NCBI RefSeq assembly: GCF_900096945.1
Contig: NZ_FMKA01000028.1
Location: 1 to 46,715 of the forward strand
DNA length: 46,715 nucleotides
Direction of reading: 5' to 3'
Source: Anaerobium acetethylicum
Lineage (GTDB): Bacteria; Bacillota; Clostridia; Lachnospirales; Lachnospiraceae
The translations under genes were made by a program, and so were the position numbers. Positions 34,935-42,958 of the stretch are shown in pieces (within the stretch, counting starts at the first letter, position 1; every line of letters begins with the position of its first letter). The notes under the pieces were generated by a model. That model was given only the letters and a program-made list of their open reading frames with translations, ran no database searches and was not told the DNA's origin.

Positions 34935-35831
34935 ATGAGTAATTTTGTACCAAAAGGAATTATTCCTCCGATTGTAACCCCATTTACCCTTGAAGGAAAA
35001 GTAGATTACGACAGATTAAGAGAAATGGTTGATTTCCTGATAGATAATGGTGTTCATGGACTGTTTCCAATGGGAACAACCGGTGAATTTTATGCAGTAT
35101 CAGATGAGGAATACCGGGAAATCCTCATGACAGTGAAGGATCAGACCAAAGGCAGGGTTCCGGTTTATGGTGGTGCAAGCCATATCACAACCCGTGGAGT
35201 AATACGCTTACTAAAAATCTGTGAAGATGTTGGTATGGATGCAGTATCTGTATTGACTCCGATGTTTGTGTCTCAGACACAGGATGAACTTTATACATAT
35301 TACAAAACTGTTGCAGAAAGTACATCTCTTCCAATTATTATGTATAATAACAAACCAAAAACCAATGTTACCATCGAGCCCACAACTGTTGCAAGACTTT
35401 CAGAGATTGTTAATATTATTGGTGTAAAAGACAGCACTGGTGATATGACAAATACAGCTGAGTATATCCGACTTACAAGAGGAAATGATAATTTCCATGT
35501 GCTGATGGGTAGAGATACACTGATTCATGCAGCTCTATGCTATGGAGCAACAGGAGCAATCGCAAGTTGTGCGAATGTAGCACCGAGAGTCTGCGCAGAT
35601 ATTTATGATAAATATATGGCGGGTGATGTGAAGGGGTCGCTGGAAGCTCAGTATTTGCTAGCGCCACTTCGTATCGCTTGTGGAATGGGAACTTTTCCGG
35701 CAGTAATTAAAGAAGGTTTAGAACAGCAGGGAATCCATGTAGGAAAATGTTTGGATCCAATTGCAGAATTGAAAACCGAAGAAAAAGAAAGACTGCATAG
35801 GGTTTTGATGGATATGGGGCTTGTATTCTGA
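34935..35831 (+). CDS. DapA-family (class I) aldolase, probably 5-keto-4-deoxyglucarate aldolase
   Basis: N-acetylneuraminate lyase/DHDPS-fold enzyme of 298 residues with Schiff-base lysine K165 (IIGVKDSTGD), the GTTGE loop (47-51) and the catalytic tyrosine Y137 (IIMYNNK). By itself the fold cannot distinguish DHDPS, KDG aldolase or 5-dehydro-4-deoxyglucarate dehydratase. Sitting behind garD and garR, the simplest role is splitting 5-keto-4-deoxy-glucarate to pyruvate and tartronate semialdehyde, a job done in E. coli by the unrelated GarL. A housekeeping dapA role is less likely in this operon. Confidence 0.82.
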   Translation: MSNFVPKGIIPPIVTPFTLEGKVDYDRLREMVDFLIDNGVHGLFPMGTTGEFYAVSDEEYREILMTVKDQTKGRVPVYGGASHITTRGVIRLLKICEDVGMDAVSVLTPMFVSQTQDELYTYYKTVAESTSLPIIMYNNKPKTNVTIEPTTVARLSEIVNIIGVKDSTGDMTNTAEYIRLTRGNDNFHVLMGRDTLIHAALCYGATGAIASCANVAPRVCADIYDKYMAGDVKGSLEAQYLLAPLRIACGMGTFPAVIKEGLEQQGIHVGKCLDPIAELKTEEKERLHRVLMDMGLVF

Positions 35832-36148
35832 AGAAATTGAAACACCTGTTTCACAGTTCAATAAGAAACAATTATGTGATTATATTATCAGTAATGGAGA
35901 ATATGCTGCACAGTAATTACTGAAAATAGCAGTCGCATACCGTTTTACATATAGCCGCTATACAGGAAATCCAGAAGTTAAAAATGGATTTTAACGAATA
36001 TGAGCTACAAACTGGAATCCCTCAGCTATAGTTGGTAAATCAAACTAATTTGCATAAATTTAAATTTATAATTGGGATGTAGAAATTTATGAATGTACTA
36101 TATAATGATAAAAGGGTGTAAAACCGACACTATATATAGTAGTCCGCC
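35832..36148. other. Non-coding gap with a short unidentified coding relic
   Basis: AT-rich stretch of 317 bases. A 27-codon frame directly behind the aldolase stop (35833-35916: EIETPVSQFNKKQLCDYIIS, NGEYAAQ) has coding character but no start or ribosome site and is not recognised. It is probably a gene fragment. No terminator with a T-run is evident. The rest shows nothing I can name. Confidence 0.35.
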
Positions 36149-36487
36149 ATGAAGTATAATACGGAAATCTCGACGCATGTTGAGACGGTTGTTCTTTTGT
36201 CCCAACAAAAACCGAGTGATCGAATTTAGGTTGATTTGGACTTGGATGAGTTGGATGTGACATCAGCTGAGAGCAAAGCGACCTATGCGGAGATAAAGGA
36301 ATATGTATTGAAAGAGAATGGGCTTAAGGTTTCTAATCTGTATATTTCACAGGTGAAAAGAAAATGTGGATTAGAGGTTGGGGAGAATTATAATCTTGCT
36401 AAGTCGAAGGATGCGAAGCAACCGAATTGTCCTGAAGAGAAGGAAAGGGCAATAGTGGATGCATTGAAGCATTTTTGGATGATGTAG
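36149..36487 (+). pseudogene. rlmD 3'-end plus mobile-element tail (broken)
   Basis: From ATG 36149 the frame runs into THVETVVLLSQQKPSD, the conserved RlmD C-terminus, then meets an in-frame TAG at 36227. Beyond it the same frame continues VDLDLDELDVTSAE, KVSNLYISQVKRKCGLEVGE, NYNLAKSKDAKQPNCPEEKE and ends LKHFWMM. This extended tail is known on RlmD proteins of clostridia where an integrated element has replaced the native 3' end. The methyltransferase domains are missing. It marks the right edge of the 19.5-36.1 kb island and is the longest of three such scars in the window. Confidence 0.8.
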
Positions 36488-36529
36488 ATTGTAGTAGTTA
36501 AGCAATATATGGAATAGTAAATAAGATTT

Positions 36530-36578
36530 GGTGTTGCAACCTTGTAAGTGTAATTGTAAGGTTGACAGCACCTTTTTT
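36530..36578 (+). terminator. Terminator after the rlmD tail
   Basis: GGTGTTGCAACCTT pairs with AAGGTTGACAGCACC around a 14-base loop, followed by T6. It goes with the tail relic and was probably part of the donor element. Confidence 0.7.
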
Positions 36579-36633
36579 GTTGTCTTCTTTTTTAAAATCA
36601 TCCTGCAAATCTTATGAAAGTTAAAAAAGGTTA

Positions 36634-36691
36634 TTTACAAATTACTTTTTATGAGTATAATAGAATTATAAAAGGTAATTATATAATTACC
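36634..36691 (+). promoter_or_regulatory. Promoter with overlapping perfect palindromic operator
   Basis: TTTACA (36634-36639), 16 bases, TATAAT (36656-36661). Twelve bases later comes the perfect 18-bp palindrome GGTAATTATATAATTACC (36674-36691), at or just after the transcription start and before an AAGGAGGA site. The arrangement is that of a repressor operator. Confidence 0.65.
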
Positions 36692-36717
36692 AAAACATAA
36701 TCAAGGAGGAATTCACA

Positions 36718-37248
36718 ATGAAACAACTATCATGGAAAAGCAATATTAAACACGCTAAATTAGAGTATCTAATTAAGGAATTAGATCCAACGCAAGACTT
36801 AAGCAGAGGTGGAATTACTAACAGAGCAATTGTTGCAGCTAATGACATGACTAAGGCTATGTCGAAAGAAGAAAAAGGAAACTGGTGGGAAAAGGTGGCA
36901 AAAAAAATACCAGAACTAAATAATTTTAAGATTGAGTTATCAGTTCCGACAGCAATGCAAGTAAAACTAGATGATGAGAATGAAGAAATATTTGAGGTAA
37001 TAAGTGAAAACATAAAGAAAGCTCTTGGACTTGAAGTTTTACAAACTCAGTATGAAATTCAAATTTTATGGATGAATTATTATTCATGGTTAAAAGAAAA
37101 AGCAATAAAAGTGGGGAGTGAGAAAGAAGAAGATATAACGGGACCAGAGATGGTGAAAAGACTTGTCCAAATTCTTCTTCTAAATAGAGAATCAGATGTA
37201 GAAATAATAGAAGAAATAAAAACAGCGTTACTGCAATGGGAGGAATAG
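36718..37248 (+). CDS. Hypothetical protein, accessory, 176 residues
   Basis: I do not recognise this protein. It is soluble, highly charged and mostly helical (for example LIKELDPTQDLSRGGITNRA at about 18-37 and DDENEEIFEVISENIKKALG around 85-104), without signal peptide, membrane segment or cysteine. It has its own promoter, palindromic operator and a strong AAGGAGGA site, so it is a real gene. It lies just behind the rlmD tail relic in AT-rich sequence. Autoregulation or a plasmid/phage-type function would fit the operator but nothing in the protein proves it. Confidence 0.7.
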   Translation: MKQLSWKSNIKHAKLEYLIKELDPTQDLSRGGITNRAIVAANDMTKAMSKEEKGNWWEKVAKKIPELNNFKIELSVPTAMQVKLDDENEEIFEVISENIKKALGLEVLQTQYEIQILWMNYYSWLKEKAIKVGSEKEEDITGPEMVKRLVQILLLNRESDVEIIEEIKTALLQWEE

Positions 37249-37273
37249 TCGATGAAACAGCCTTTTAATATCA

Positions 37274-37627
37274 TTATATTTTGCTGGCATTGGTTTTGTG
37301 GTCATCGCCCCATTTATAAAGACCATTTAATGCAGGAATTAGTTCTTTTCCCAAATCAGTAAGTTCATATGTAACAGATGGGGGAACCGATCCATCGGAT
37401 TTGCGAAGAACAATAGAATCTTGTTCTAATTCGCGTAGACATCTAGTGAGAACAGTGTTTGTCACACCTTTTAAATGTCGTTTCAGTTCGTTATAGTGAA
37501 GAATCTCGTAATGTGCCAGATGCCATAATACAGGAATTTTCCATTTTGCGCCTATGAGTGACATTGCATAAACAATGGAGCATTTTTCTTCATATGGATT
37601 TTCGAATTCGGATTTCTTTTTTGCCAT
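37274..37627 (-). CDS. HxlR-family winged-helix regulator
   Basis: Regulator of 117 residues with the HxlR/YodB fold: IGAKWKIPVLWHL (about 25-37), HYNELKRHLKGVTNTVLTRC (about 44-63) and YELTDLGKELIPAL. C16 in EEKCSIVY is at the position where HxlR-type redox sensors carry their reactive cysteine. The start at 37627 is chosen because AAGGAAAG precedes it; upstream in-frame codons read through that site. It is divergent from a nitroreductase gene, which it probably controls in response to electrophiles or quinones. Confidence 0.9.
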   Translation of the reverse strand: MAKKKSEFENPYEEKCSIVYAMSLIGAKWKIPVLWHLAHYEILHYNELKRHLKGVTNTVLTRCLRELEQDSIVLRKSDGSVPPSVTYELTDLGKELIPALNGLYKWGDDHKTNASKI

Positions 37628-37655
37628 AATAATCTTTCCTTCACATTTTACTTTA

Positions 37656-37703
37656 AGAAACAAAAAAGTGCGTACTTGTACAAATGTTTCTATTTGATAT
37701 ACT
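37656..37703 (+). promoter_or_regulatory. Nitroreductase promoter with HxlR-type dyad
   Basis: TTGTAC (37676-37681), 16 bases, TATACT (37698-37703). The -35 lies in GTACTTGTAC (37672-37681), and a wider dyad AGAAACA (37656-37662) / TGTTTCT (37685-37691) is centred over it. A bound repressor would block both divergent genes. Confidence 0.55.
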
Positions 37704-37774
37704 TATCCTATCAACAAACAAGAGAAAAATCAATATGTTATTGCGATAAGAATTTCTTATCAGATGGAGGTAAA

Positions 37775-38287
37775 ATGGAATTTAAAAAATTAGCAGAAGA
37801 ACGTTATTCATGTAGAAGTTTTTTGAAACAGAAAGTGGAATCAGAGAAAATAGAAACATTGCTTGATGTGATTCATACAGCTCCAAGTGCAGAGAATCAT
37901 CAGCCAATTCGCGTATGGGTGATTAAGAGTGATGAAAAATTGGAAGATATCAAGGAAATCACAAAATATCACTATAATGCACCGCTTACCATTGCAATAG
38001 GTTTTGTCCCAGGGGAAGCGTGGATAAGAGAAAGTGACCAAAAAGATATGGGAATTGTTGATGCTAGTATTGTAGCAACTTCAGTTTGGTTTGAAGCAGC
38101 AGACCTAGGATTAGGATGTGTATGGGTATCATCATTTGATACAGAAAAACAAAAAGAATGTTTCCCCGAAATGGCAGAATGTGAAATGGTTGCATTCATG
38201 CAAATAGGGTATCCAGATCCAAATGGTAAAAAGGCAAAGTGGCATTATGACAAAAAGGAAAGATCTGAGATGTTTTTTGAAATGTAG
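37775..38287 (+). CDS. Nitroreductase family protein
   Basis: FMN-dependent oxidoreductase of 170 residues. The N-terminal RYSCRSF motif (about 9-15), SAENHQP (FMN/substrate region, about 42-48) and DLGLGCVWV (about 112-120) are typical. It would reduce quinones or nitro-aromatics with NAD(P)H. The ATG at 37775 has GGAGGT seven bases upstream; the longer in-frame version would begin inside the promoter. It is paired with the divergent HxlR gene, a common detoxification unit. Confidence 0.9.
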   Translation: MEFKKLAEERYSCRSFLKQKVESEKIETLLDVIHTAPSAENHQPIRVWVIKSDEKLEDIKEITKYHYNAPLTIAIGFVPGEAWIRESDQKDMGIVDASIVATSVWFEAADLGLGCVWVSSFDTEKQKECFPEMAECEMVAFMQIGYPDPNGKKAKWHYDKKERSEMFFEM

Positions 38288-38345
38288 GAGATAAAGGTAG
38301 GGTAAGCGTAATGGTTACTCGCTTAGAAAGTGCATGATAAGGCTA

Positions 38346-38399
38346 GCCCATTTTCCTTGAATGAGCCTTTGAGCCGTTGTAAATGGGCATATTTTTTGT
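38346..38399 (+). terminator. Terminator after the nitroreductase gene
   Basis: GCCCATTT (38346-38353) pairs with AAATGGGC (38381-38388), followed by AT and T6. A smaller AAGCG/CGCTT hairpin precedes it at about 38305-38325. The rest of the 278-base gap up to the flavoprotein gene is AT-rich and shows no other feature. Confidence 0.7.
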
Positions 38400-38565
38400 T
38401 GAACCATAAATAACCTCCTCGTGGTATTTTTGATGATACTTAGTATGTTTCATAATCATACTTGTAAATCTATTTTACAGGATATAAAATTGAACTGTGA
38501 TATTTTATTGAACTATTATGGCGCATAAAAGTAATTTTTCAAATATGATACAAGGAGAATAGAAA

Positions 38566-39198
38566 ATGAAGGTACTCGCAATAAATTGTAGTCCACGAAA
38601 AAACTGGAATACCGCACAATTACTTAAATCAGCACTGGAGGGAGCAAAATCTGTTGGTGCAGAAGTCGAATATATTGATTTGTATGATTTGAATTTTGCT
38701 GGGTGCAGAAGCTGTATGCTTTGCAAAAGAAAAGGTGCAGAAAGATGTCATTGCTATTGGAAAGACGAGCTTTCACCTGTCATAGATAAGGTCTTTTCAG
38801 CAAATGTACTCTTTATTGGTACTCCAATATATTTAGGAAGACCTACAAGTCAGTATTTTGCATTTATGGAAAGACTGCATTTTTCTTCGCTTTCTTATGA
38901 CGATTACAGTAACTATTTTAAGGGAAATGTAAATGTTGGAATGTTTATTACGATGAATGCAACGAAAGAATTTTACGATAAACTTTACAAGGCAAAATTT
39001 GAATCCTATGCCGATGACTTCAAGGCATTAAACGGAGAAGTCAGCTTGTATCCTTGTTACAATACGCTACAAGTAAAGGATTATTCAAAGTTCAATATGG
39101 CTAGTTTTAATGAGGAAGAAAAGAAGAAAGTTCATGACGAACACTTTTCTATAGATTTGGAAAATGCATATAATCTTGGCGTACGGTTGAATAGATAA
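38566..39198 (+). CDS. NADPH-dependent FMN reductase / flavodoxin-fold oxidoreductase
   Basis: Flavodoxin-like protein of 210 residues. The N-terminal phosphate-binding loop NCSPRKNWNTAQLL (7-20), a cysteine cluster CRSCMLCKRKG (about 47-57; C-x2-C-x2-C) and GTPIYLGRPTSQ (FMN-edge loop, about 85-96) are characteristic of iron-sulfur flavoprotein-like reductases. The cysteines could hold a cluster or be redox active. AAGGAGAA precedes the start. It stands alone between a terminator and an rlmD relic. The physiological electron acceptor is unknown. Confidence 0.87.
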   Translation: MKVLAINCSPRKNWNTAQLLKSALEGAKSVGAEVEYIDLYDLNFAGCRSCMLCKRKGAERCHCYWKDELSPVIDKVFSANVLFIGTPIYLGRPTSQYFAFMERLHFSSLSYDDYSNYFKGNVNVGMFITMNATKEFYDKLYKAKFESYADDFKALNGEVSLYPCYNTLQVKDYSKFNMASFNEEEKKKVHDEHFSIDLENAYNLGVRLNR

Positions 39199-39212
39199 AT
39201 TCCAATTTATCT

Positions 39213-39344
39213 ATGGATATATTTCCACAAACAGAAAGAAGTCAATGGATATGTTCCCATAAACGAGAGTTGCCATTTGACGTACTTACTATCCTCTCGA
39301 GCCATGTGGAGACTGTAGTATTGATGTCAAAGATCGAAAAGTAA
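39213..39344 (+). pseudogene. Scrambled rlmD 3'-end relic(s)
   Basis: One open frame reads MDIFPQTE at 39213, a spacer, then FDV near 39276 and SSHVETVVLMSKIEK with TAA at 39342. In another frame GGATATGTTCCCA at 39247 repeats the DMFP codons. The real rlmD end is DMFPMTVHVETVVLLSKKP, so parts of that 3' end appear two or three times in 130 bases. The protein domains are absent. It looks like stacked attachment scars. Confidence 0.65.
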
Positions 39345-39574
39345 ATACAGGATGTTGAGATACGGGTCTTCTGGAAACAGAAGGCCTTATTTGCTGTGGC
39401 GAACACTTGACAGTATGTATTATAATAAATTATCTGAATTTTGTAATTTGTTGAATTACCAGAGTGGTCGTATGTTAAAGAATAATGTAGAAATAGATGT
39501 GAAAGTAAAATGTATGGAATAGGGCATCACTCATGCGCAGCTTGCAGAGGGATTTAGTTCGTGGGGAAAGAAAA
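39345..39574 (+). promoter_or_regulatory. Gap with small terminator and promoter for the YdeI gene
   Basis: GGTCTTCTG-GAAA-CAGAAGGCC (about 39365-39386) followed by TTATTT is a weak terminator behind the rlmD relic. A plausible promoter is TTGACA (39407-39412), 17 bases, TTATCT (39430-39435). Nothing else is recognised. Confidence 0.45.
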
Positions 39575-40153
39575 ATGGAGCCTTTAAAAACTATTTATAC
39601 AAGTGAAAGAACGAAGTGGAGGGAATGGCTTGCAGAAAACTTCGAAAAAGAAGAGGAAATATGGTTTGTGTTCCCAATGAAAGAGTCAGGAGAGAAAGGC
39701 CTTTCCTATAACGACACAGTAGAAGAGGCGCTCTGCTTCGGCTGGATTGACAGTACTATAAAGAACATGGATTCATTGCACAGAGCTCAGCGTTTTTCAC
39801 CAAGGAGAAAAGGCAGTGGATATTCCAGGGCAAATATTGAAAGGCTGATTTGGCTTGAAAGCCAAGGGATGATTCACCCGAATGTCAGGGAGAGCGTTCT
39901 TGAAGTAATCAAAGTCCCTTACGAATTTCCCGAGGATATTCTTGAGGCAATAAGGAGCGAAAAAAAGGCTTGGGATAACTATCAAAAATTCCCGGAAGAA
40001 TACAAGAGGATTCGTATTGCCTATATTGATGCGGCGAGGAAGCGTCCCCTGGAGTTTAAGAAACGCCTGGAAAACTTTATAAGTAAAACAAAGGAAAACA
40101 AACTTATTGGGTATGGAGGAATCGACAAATACTTCAAAAAAAGAGTTGAATAA
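39575..40153 (+). CDS. YdeI/OmpD-associated family protein
   Basis: Protein of 192 residues in the YdeI family. Visible family strings are TKWREWLAENFEKEEEIW, the EALCFGWIDSTIK block (about 50-62), RFSPRRKGSGYSRANIERL (split) and the C-terminal KRPLEFKKRLENFI with a basic end. Function is poorly known; members have been linked to bacteriocin protection and stress. The start at 39575 is chosen for GGGGAAAG upstream and because the family begins there. It sits between two rlmD relics as a one-gene cargo block. Confidence 0.8.
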   Translation: MEPLKTIYTSERTKWREWLAENFEKEEEIWFVFPMKESGEKGLSYNDTVEEALCFGWIDSTIKNMDSLHRAQRFSPRRKGSGYSRANIERLIWLESQGMIHPNVRESVLEVIKVPYEFPEDILEAIRSEKKAWDNYQKFPEEYKRIRIAYIDAARKRPLEFKKRLENFISKTKENKLIGYGGIDKYFKKRVE

Positions 40154-40264
40154 GCTCAATGTGAGAGAATATACAAAGGTTTTAAAATTGGGTATGATAG
40201 AATATAAAAGAATATTTTTAATTTGGACTGAAGAAAAATGCATTATTCATATTACTCGTCTATT

Positions 40265-40342
40265 ATGAAGAAGAGTGATTCATATGAAGTAGGAAAGTGC
40301 GGACTTGAAGCCGGAGAAAGCTATAATAAGCCAGAAAATTAA
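40265..40342 (+). pseudogene. Fragment of the RlmD mobile-element tail
   Basis: The 25-codon frame ends GKCGLEAGESYNKPEN, matching KCGLEVGENYNLAKSK of the longer tail relic at 36149-36487. Sequence before KCGL has diverged beyond recognition and no ribosome site precedes it. A GCAGAACCTGCC / GGCAGGCTCTGC hairpin (about 40363-40396) follows just before the response regulator start. Confidence 0.55.
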
Positions 40343-40414
40343 ACAGTAATTGAGAATAATTTGCGCAGAACCTGCCTTAAAAAGGCAGGCTCTGCGTCTG
40401 ACGGAGGAAATAAT

Positions 40415-41098
40415 ATGACATACCGAATTTTTATTGTAGAAGATGACGAAGGAATTGCTGGCGCCGTTGAAACCTGCGTTTCCGGCTGGGGCATGCAGGC
40501 AGAAACGGTGCACGATTTCCGTGCTGTTATGGCAGAATTCGCAGATTTCCAGCCGCACCTTGTCCTGTTGGATATCACGCTTCCGTTTATGGGCGGCTAC
40601 CACTGGTGCCAGGAAATACGTAAAGTCAGCTCGGTGCCGATCATATTCATTTCCTCTGCATCGGACAGTATGAACATCATCATGGCGATGAATATGGGGG
40701 CGGATGATTTTATTGCCAAGCCATTCGACAGGAATGTACTGATTGCCAAAATTCAGGCGATTCTCCGCCGTACCTACGATTTCGGAAATTCCGCGCCGGT
40801 CCTTGAACATAACGGAGCCATGCTGAATACCGGAGACAATTCTCTTGCTTTTGACGGAGACAAGATAGACCTTTCTAAAAATGAATACCGCATTTTGCTG
40901 ACACTGATGCAGAATAAAGGCAAGGTCGTCAGCCGGGAAAAGCTGATGGAAGCACTGTGGGAAACTGACAGCTTCGTGGATGAAAACACGCTGACAGTCA
41001 ATGTCGGCAGACTCCGAAAAAAACTGGATGCGGCGGGACTTGAGAACTTTATTGTTACAAAATTCGGTGTGGGATATATCCTGGGTGATTACAGATGA
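40415..41098 (+). CDS. bceR: Bce-type response regulator
   Basis: OmpR-family regulator of 227 residues: receiver domain with D53 (LVLLDITLPF) and K103-region IAKPF, then a winged helix (about 130-225, ENTLTVNVGRLRKKLDAAG). Close linkage to a sensor-less kinase and an FtsX-type ABC transporter identifies the Bce family, which reacts to peptide antibiotics that attack lipid II cycle intermediates. GGAGG precedes the ATG at 40415; the upstream extension runs through a hairpin and is rejected. The stop overlaps the kinase start (ATGA). Confidence 0.9.
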   Translation: MTYRIFIVEDDEGIAGAVETCVSGWGMQAETVHDFRAVMAEFADFQPHLVLLDITLPFMGGYHWCQEIRKVSSVPIIFISSASDSMNIIMAMNMGADDFIAKPFDRNVLIAKIQAILRRTYDFGNSAPVLEHNGAMLNTGDNSLAFDGDKIDLSKNEYRILLTLMQNKGKVVSREKLMEALWETDSFVDENTLTVNVGRLRKKLDAAGLENFIVTKFGVGYILGDYR

Positions 41099-42084
41099 AA
41101 CTGATTTTTAAGTATCTCAAATACAAGCGAAAAATAATTGTTGCTTTTTTACTGTTCGTCACTCTGTTTGTGGTGTCGTTTTATCTTTATCACCTGCCGC
41201 TGAAAGCCGTTTTGTATCCAGCGGCACTTTGCACGCTTGCGGGGATCATGCTTCTGACTGCTGATTTCATCTCAGTACACAAGAAGCATAATGATCTTGT
41301 ATATCTGCAGAGATTGAGCGCAGAGCTGATTGATGCTTTGCCGGACCCTGATTCCATATTTGAAGAGGACTATGGCAGGATGGTGGATTGTCTGTGCCGG
41401 CAGCAAAAAGAACAGGCGGAGCTGTCTGCAGTGAAATACACCAATATGCTGGATTACTACACCGTATGGGCACACCAGATCAAAACTCCCATCGCTGCTA
41501 TGCGGCTGAATTTGCAAAATGAAGATTCGGCATTTTCAAGAAAATTACAGAATGATCTGAGCCGTATTGATCAATATGTTAACATGGTACTGACTTTTTT
41601 GCGCCTGGATTCGGAAAGCACGGATTATCTGATCAAAGAATACGATCTTGATGGCATCGTTCGTCCGACTGTGAAAAAGTATTCTGGTGAATTTATTGGC
41701 AAAAAACTGAAGCTGAATTATTCGGAACTGAATGCAACTGTCCTGACTGATGAGAAATGGCTTTCTTTTGTGGTAGAACAGGTGCTTTCAAATGCGGTGA
41801 AATACACATCTTGCGGCGGTATCTCCATCTATATGGAGGAACCTGAAACACTTTGTATTCGGGACACTGGAATAGGCATTTCTCCGGAAGACCTGCCACG
41901 TGTTTTTGAGAATGGGTATACCGGCTTTAACGGTAGGACTGATAAAAGAGCCAGTGGTATAGGGCTTTATTTATGCAGACGTATATGCAGTAACCTTGGC
42001 CATCATATTTCTGCGGAATCGGAAGCAGGCGTCGGAACAGTCATTCGAATCAGTTTTGACAGGAACAAGCTGGATACCCGGTAA
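41095..42084 (+). CDS. bceS: Bce-type intramembrane-sensing histidine kinase
   Basis: Kinase of 329 residues with two adjacent transmembrane helices (about 13-32 and 37-56) and almost no extracytoplasmic loop, the hallmark of BceS kinases, which receive their signal from the transporter itself. The DHp helix has H127 in AHQIKTPIAAM. The ATPase has N-box VVEQVLSNAVKYTS, G1 DTGIGISPEDL and G2 ASGIGLYLCRR. It overlaps the regulator by four bases. A 109-base gap with a candidate BceR box separates it from the transporter genes. Confidence 0.92.
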   Translation: MKLIFKYLKYKRKIIVAFLLFVTLFVVSFYLYHLPLKAVLYPAALCTLAGIMLLTADFISVHKKHNDLVYLQRLSAELIDALPDPDSIFEEDYGRMVDCLCRQQKEQAELSAVKYTNMLDYYTVWAHQIKTPIAAMRLNLQNEDSAFSRKLQNDLSRIDQYVNMVLTFLRLDSESTDYLIKEYDLDGIVRPTVKKYSGEFIGKKLKLNYSELNATVLTDEKWLSFVVEQVLSNAVKYTSCGGISIYMEEPETLCIRDTGIGISPEDLPRVFENGYTGFNGRTDKRASGIGLYLCRRICSNLGHHISAESEAGVGTVIRISFDRNKLDTR

Positions 42085-42087
42085 ATG

Positions 42088-42161
42088 TGACAGAATTGTT
42101 AGGTTTTACGGTCAGACTGTAAGCTGATTCGATGGAGCGGATCGGCTTGTTATCTTATAAT
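42088..42161 (+). promoter_or_regulatory. Candidate BceR box and promoter of the transporter genes
   Basis: TGACA-GAAT-TGTTA (42088-42101) fits the TNACA-N4-TGTAA consensus known for BceR-like regulators with one mismatch. A further TTACG...TGTAA pair follows at about 42106-42122. TATAAT (42156-42161) lies about 30 bases before the AAAGGGG site; the -35 is weak (TGGAGC), as expected for an activated promoter. Confidence 0.55.
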
Positions 42162-42193
42162 ATCCCTGTAATAAACAGAAAGGGGACTAATAT

Positions 42194-42958
42194 ATGAGCT
42201 TACTTGAAGTAAAGAACCTAAAAAAGGTCTATAAAACACGCTTCGGCGGCAATGAGGTCGAGGCACTGAAAAATGTGAATTTTAGTGTGGAAGAAGGTGA
42301 ATATGTCGCTATTATGGGGGAATCGGGCAGTGGTAAAACAACACTGCTGAATATTCTTGCTTCCCTGGATAAGCCAACTTCAGGGACTGTACTCCTGGAT
42401 GGCAATGATTTCTCAAAAATCAAAGAATCTGCTGTTGCTGAGTTTCGCCGTGATCATCTTGGCTTTGTGTTCCAGGATTTTAATCTGCTGGATACCTTTA
42501 CACTGGAGGATAACATCTATCTCCCGCTTGTACTGGCCGGAAAAAGTTATTCAGAAATGAATGCTCGCCTGAATCCGATCGTCGAACAGCTTGGGATTTC
42601 CGGCCTGTTGAAAAAATATCCTTATGAGGTTTCCGGCGGACAGAAGCAGCGTGCGGCAGTTGCCCGTGCTCTGATTACAGAGCCGAGGATCATCCTTGCC
42701 GACGAACCGACCGGTGCGCTGGATTCCAAGGCAACTGATGAGCTTCTCCGTCTTTTCAGAAAGATCAATCAGCAGGGGCAGACGATTCTTCTTGTGACCC
42801 ACTCCATAAAAGCTGCCAGTCATGCTTCCCGTGTGCTTTTTATCAGGGATGGTGAAGTTTTCCACCAGATATACAGGGGTGAAAATACCAGTGAACAGCT
42901 GTACCAGAAAATCTCCGATACTCTGACATTACTGGCACAAGGCGGTGACAGAAGATGA
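42194..42958 (+). CDS. bceA: Bce-type ABC transporter ATPase
   Basis: ATPase of 254 residues of the MacB/BceA (type VII ABC) group. It has Walker A GESGSGKTT (42-50), Q-loop FQDFNLLD, signature VSGGQKQR, Walker B IILADEPTGALD and H-loop VTHS. It powers the partner permease to free lipid-linked cell-wall precursors from bound antimicrobial peptide. The stop overlaps the permease start by ATGA. AAAGGGG precedes the start. Confidence 0.95.
   Translation: MSLLEVKNLKKVYKTRFGGNEVEALKNVNFSVEEGEYVAIMGESGSGKTTLLNILASLDKPTSGTVLLDGNDFSKIKESAVAEFRRDHLGFVFQDFNLLDTFTLEDNIYLPLVLAGKSYSEMNARLNPIVEQLGISGLLKKYPYEVSGGQKQRAAVARALITEPRIILADEPTGALDSKATDELLRLFRKINQQGQTILLVTHSIKAASHASRVLFIRDGEVFHQIYRGENTSEQLYQKISDTLTLLAQGGDRR

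Noticed and set aside
34935-35831. Housekeeping dapA for lysine synthesis
   Set aside because: The operon context with garD and garR argues for sugar-acid aldolase; the active-site residues visible are shared by both groups.
36236-36487. A free-standing 83-residue gene
   Set aside because: Its TTG start has no ribosome site and the same frame extends upstream through a TAG into the conserved RlmD end. It is the downstream part of a broken tail.
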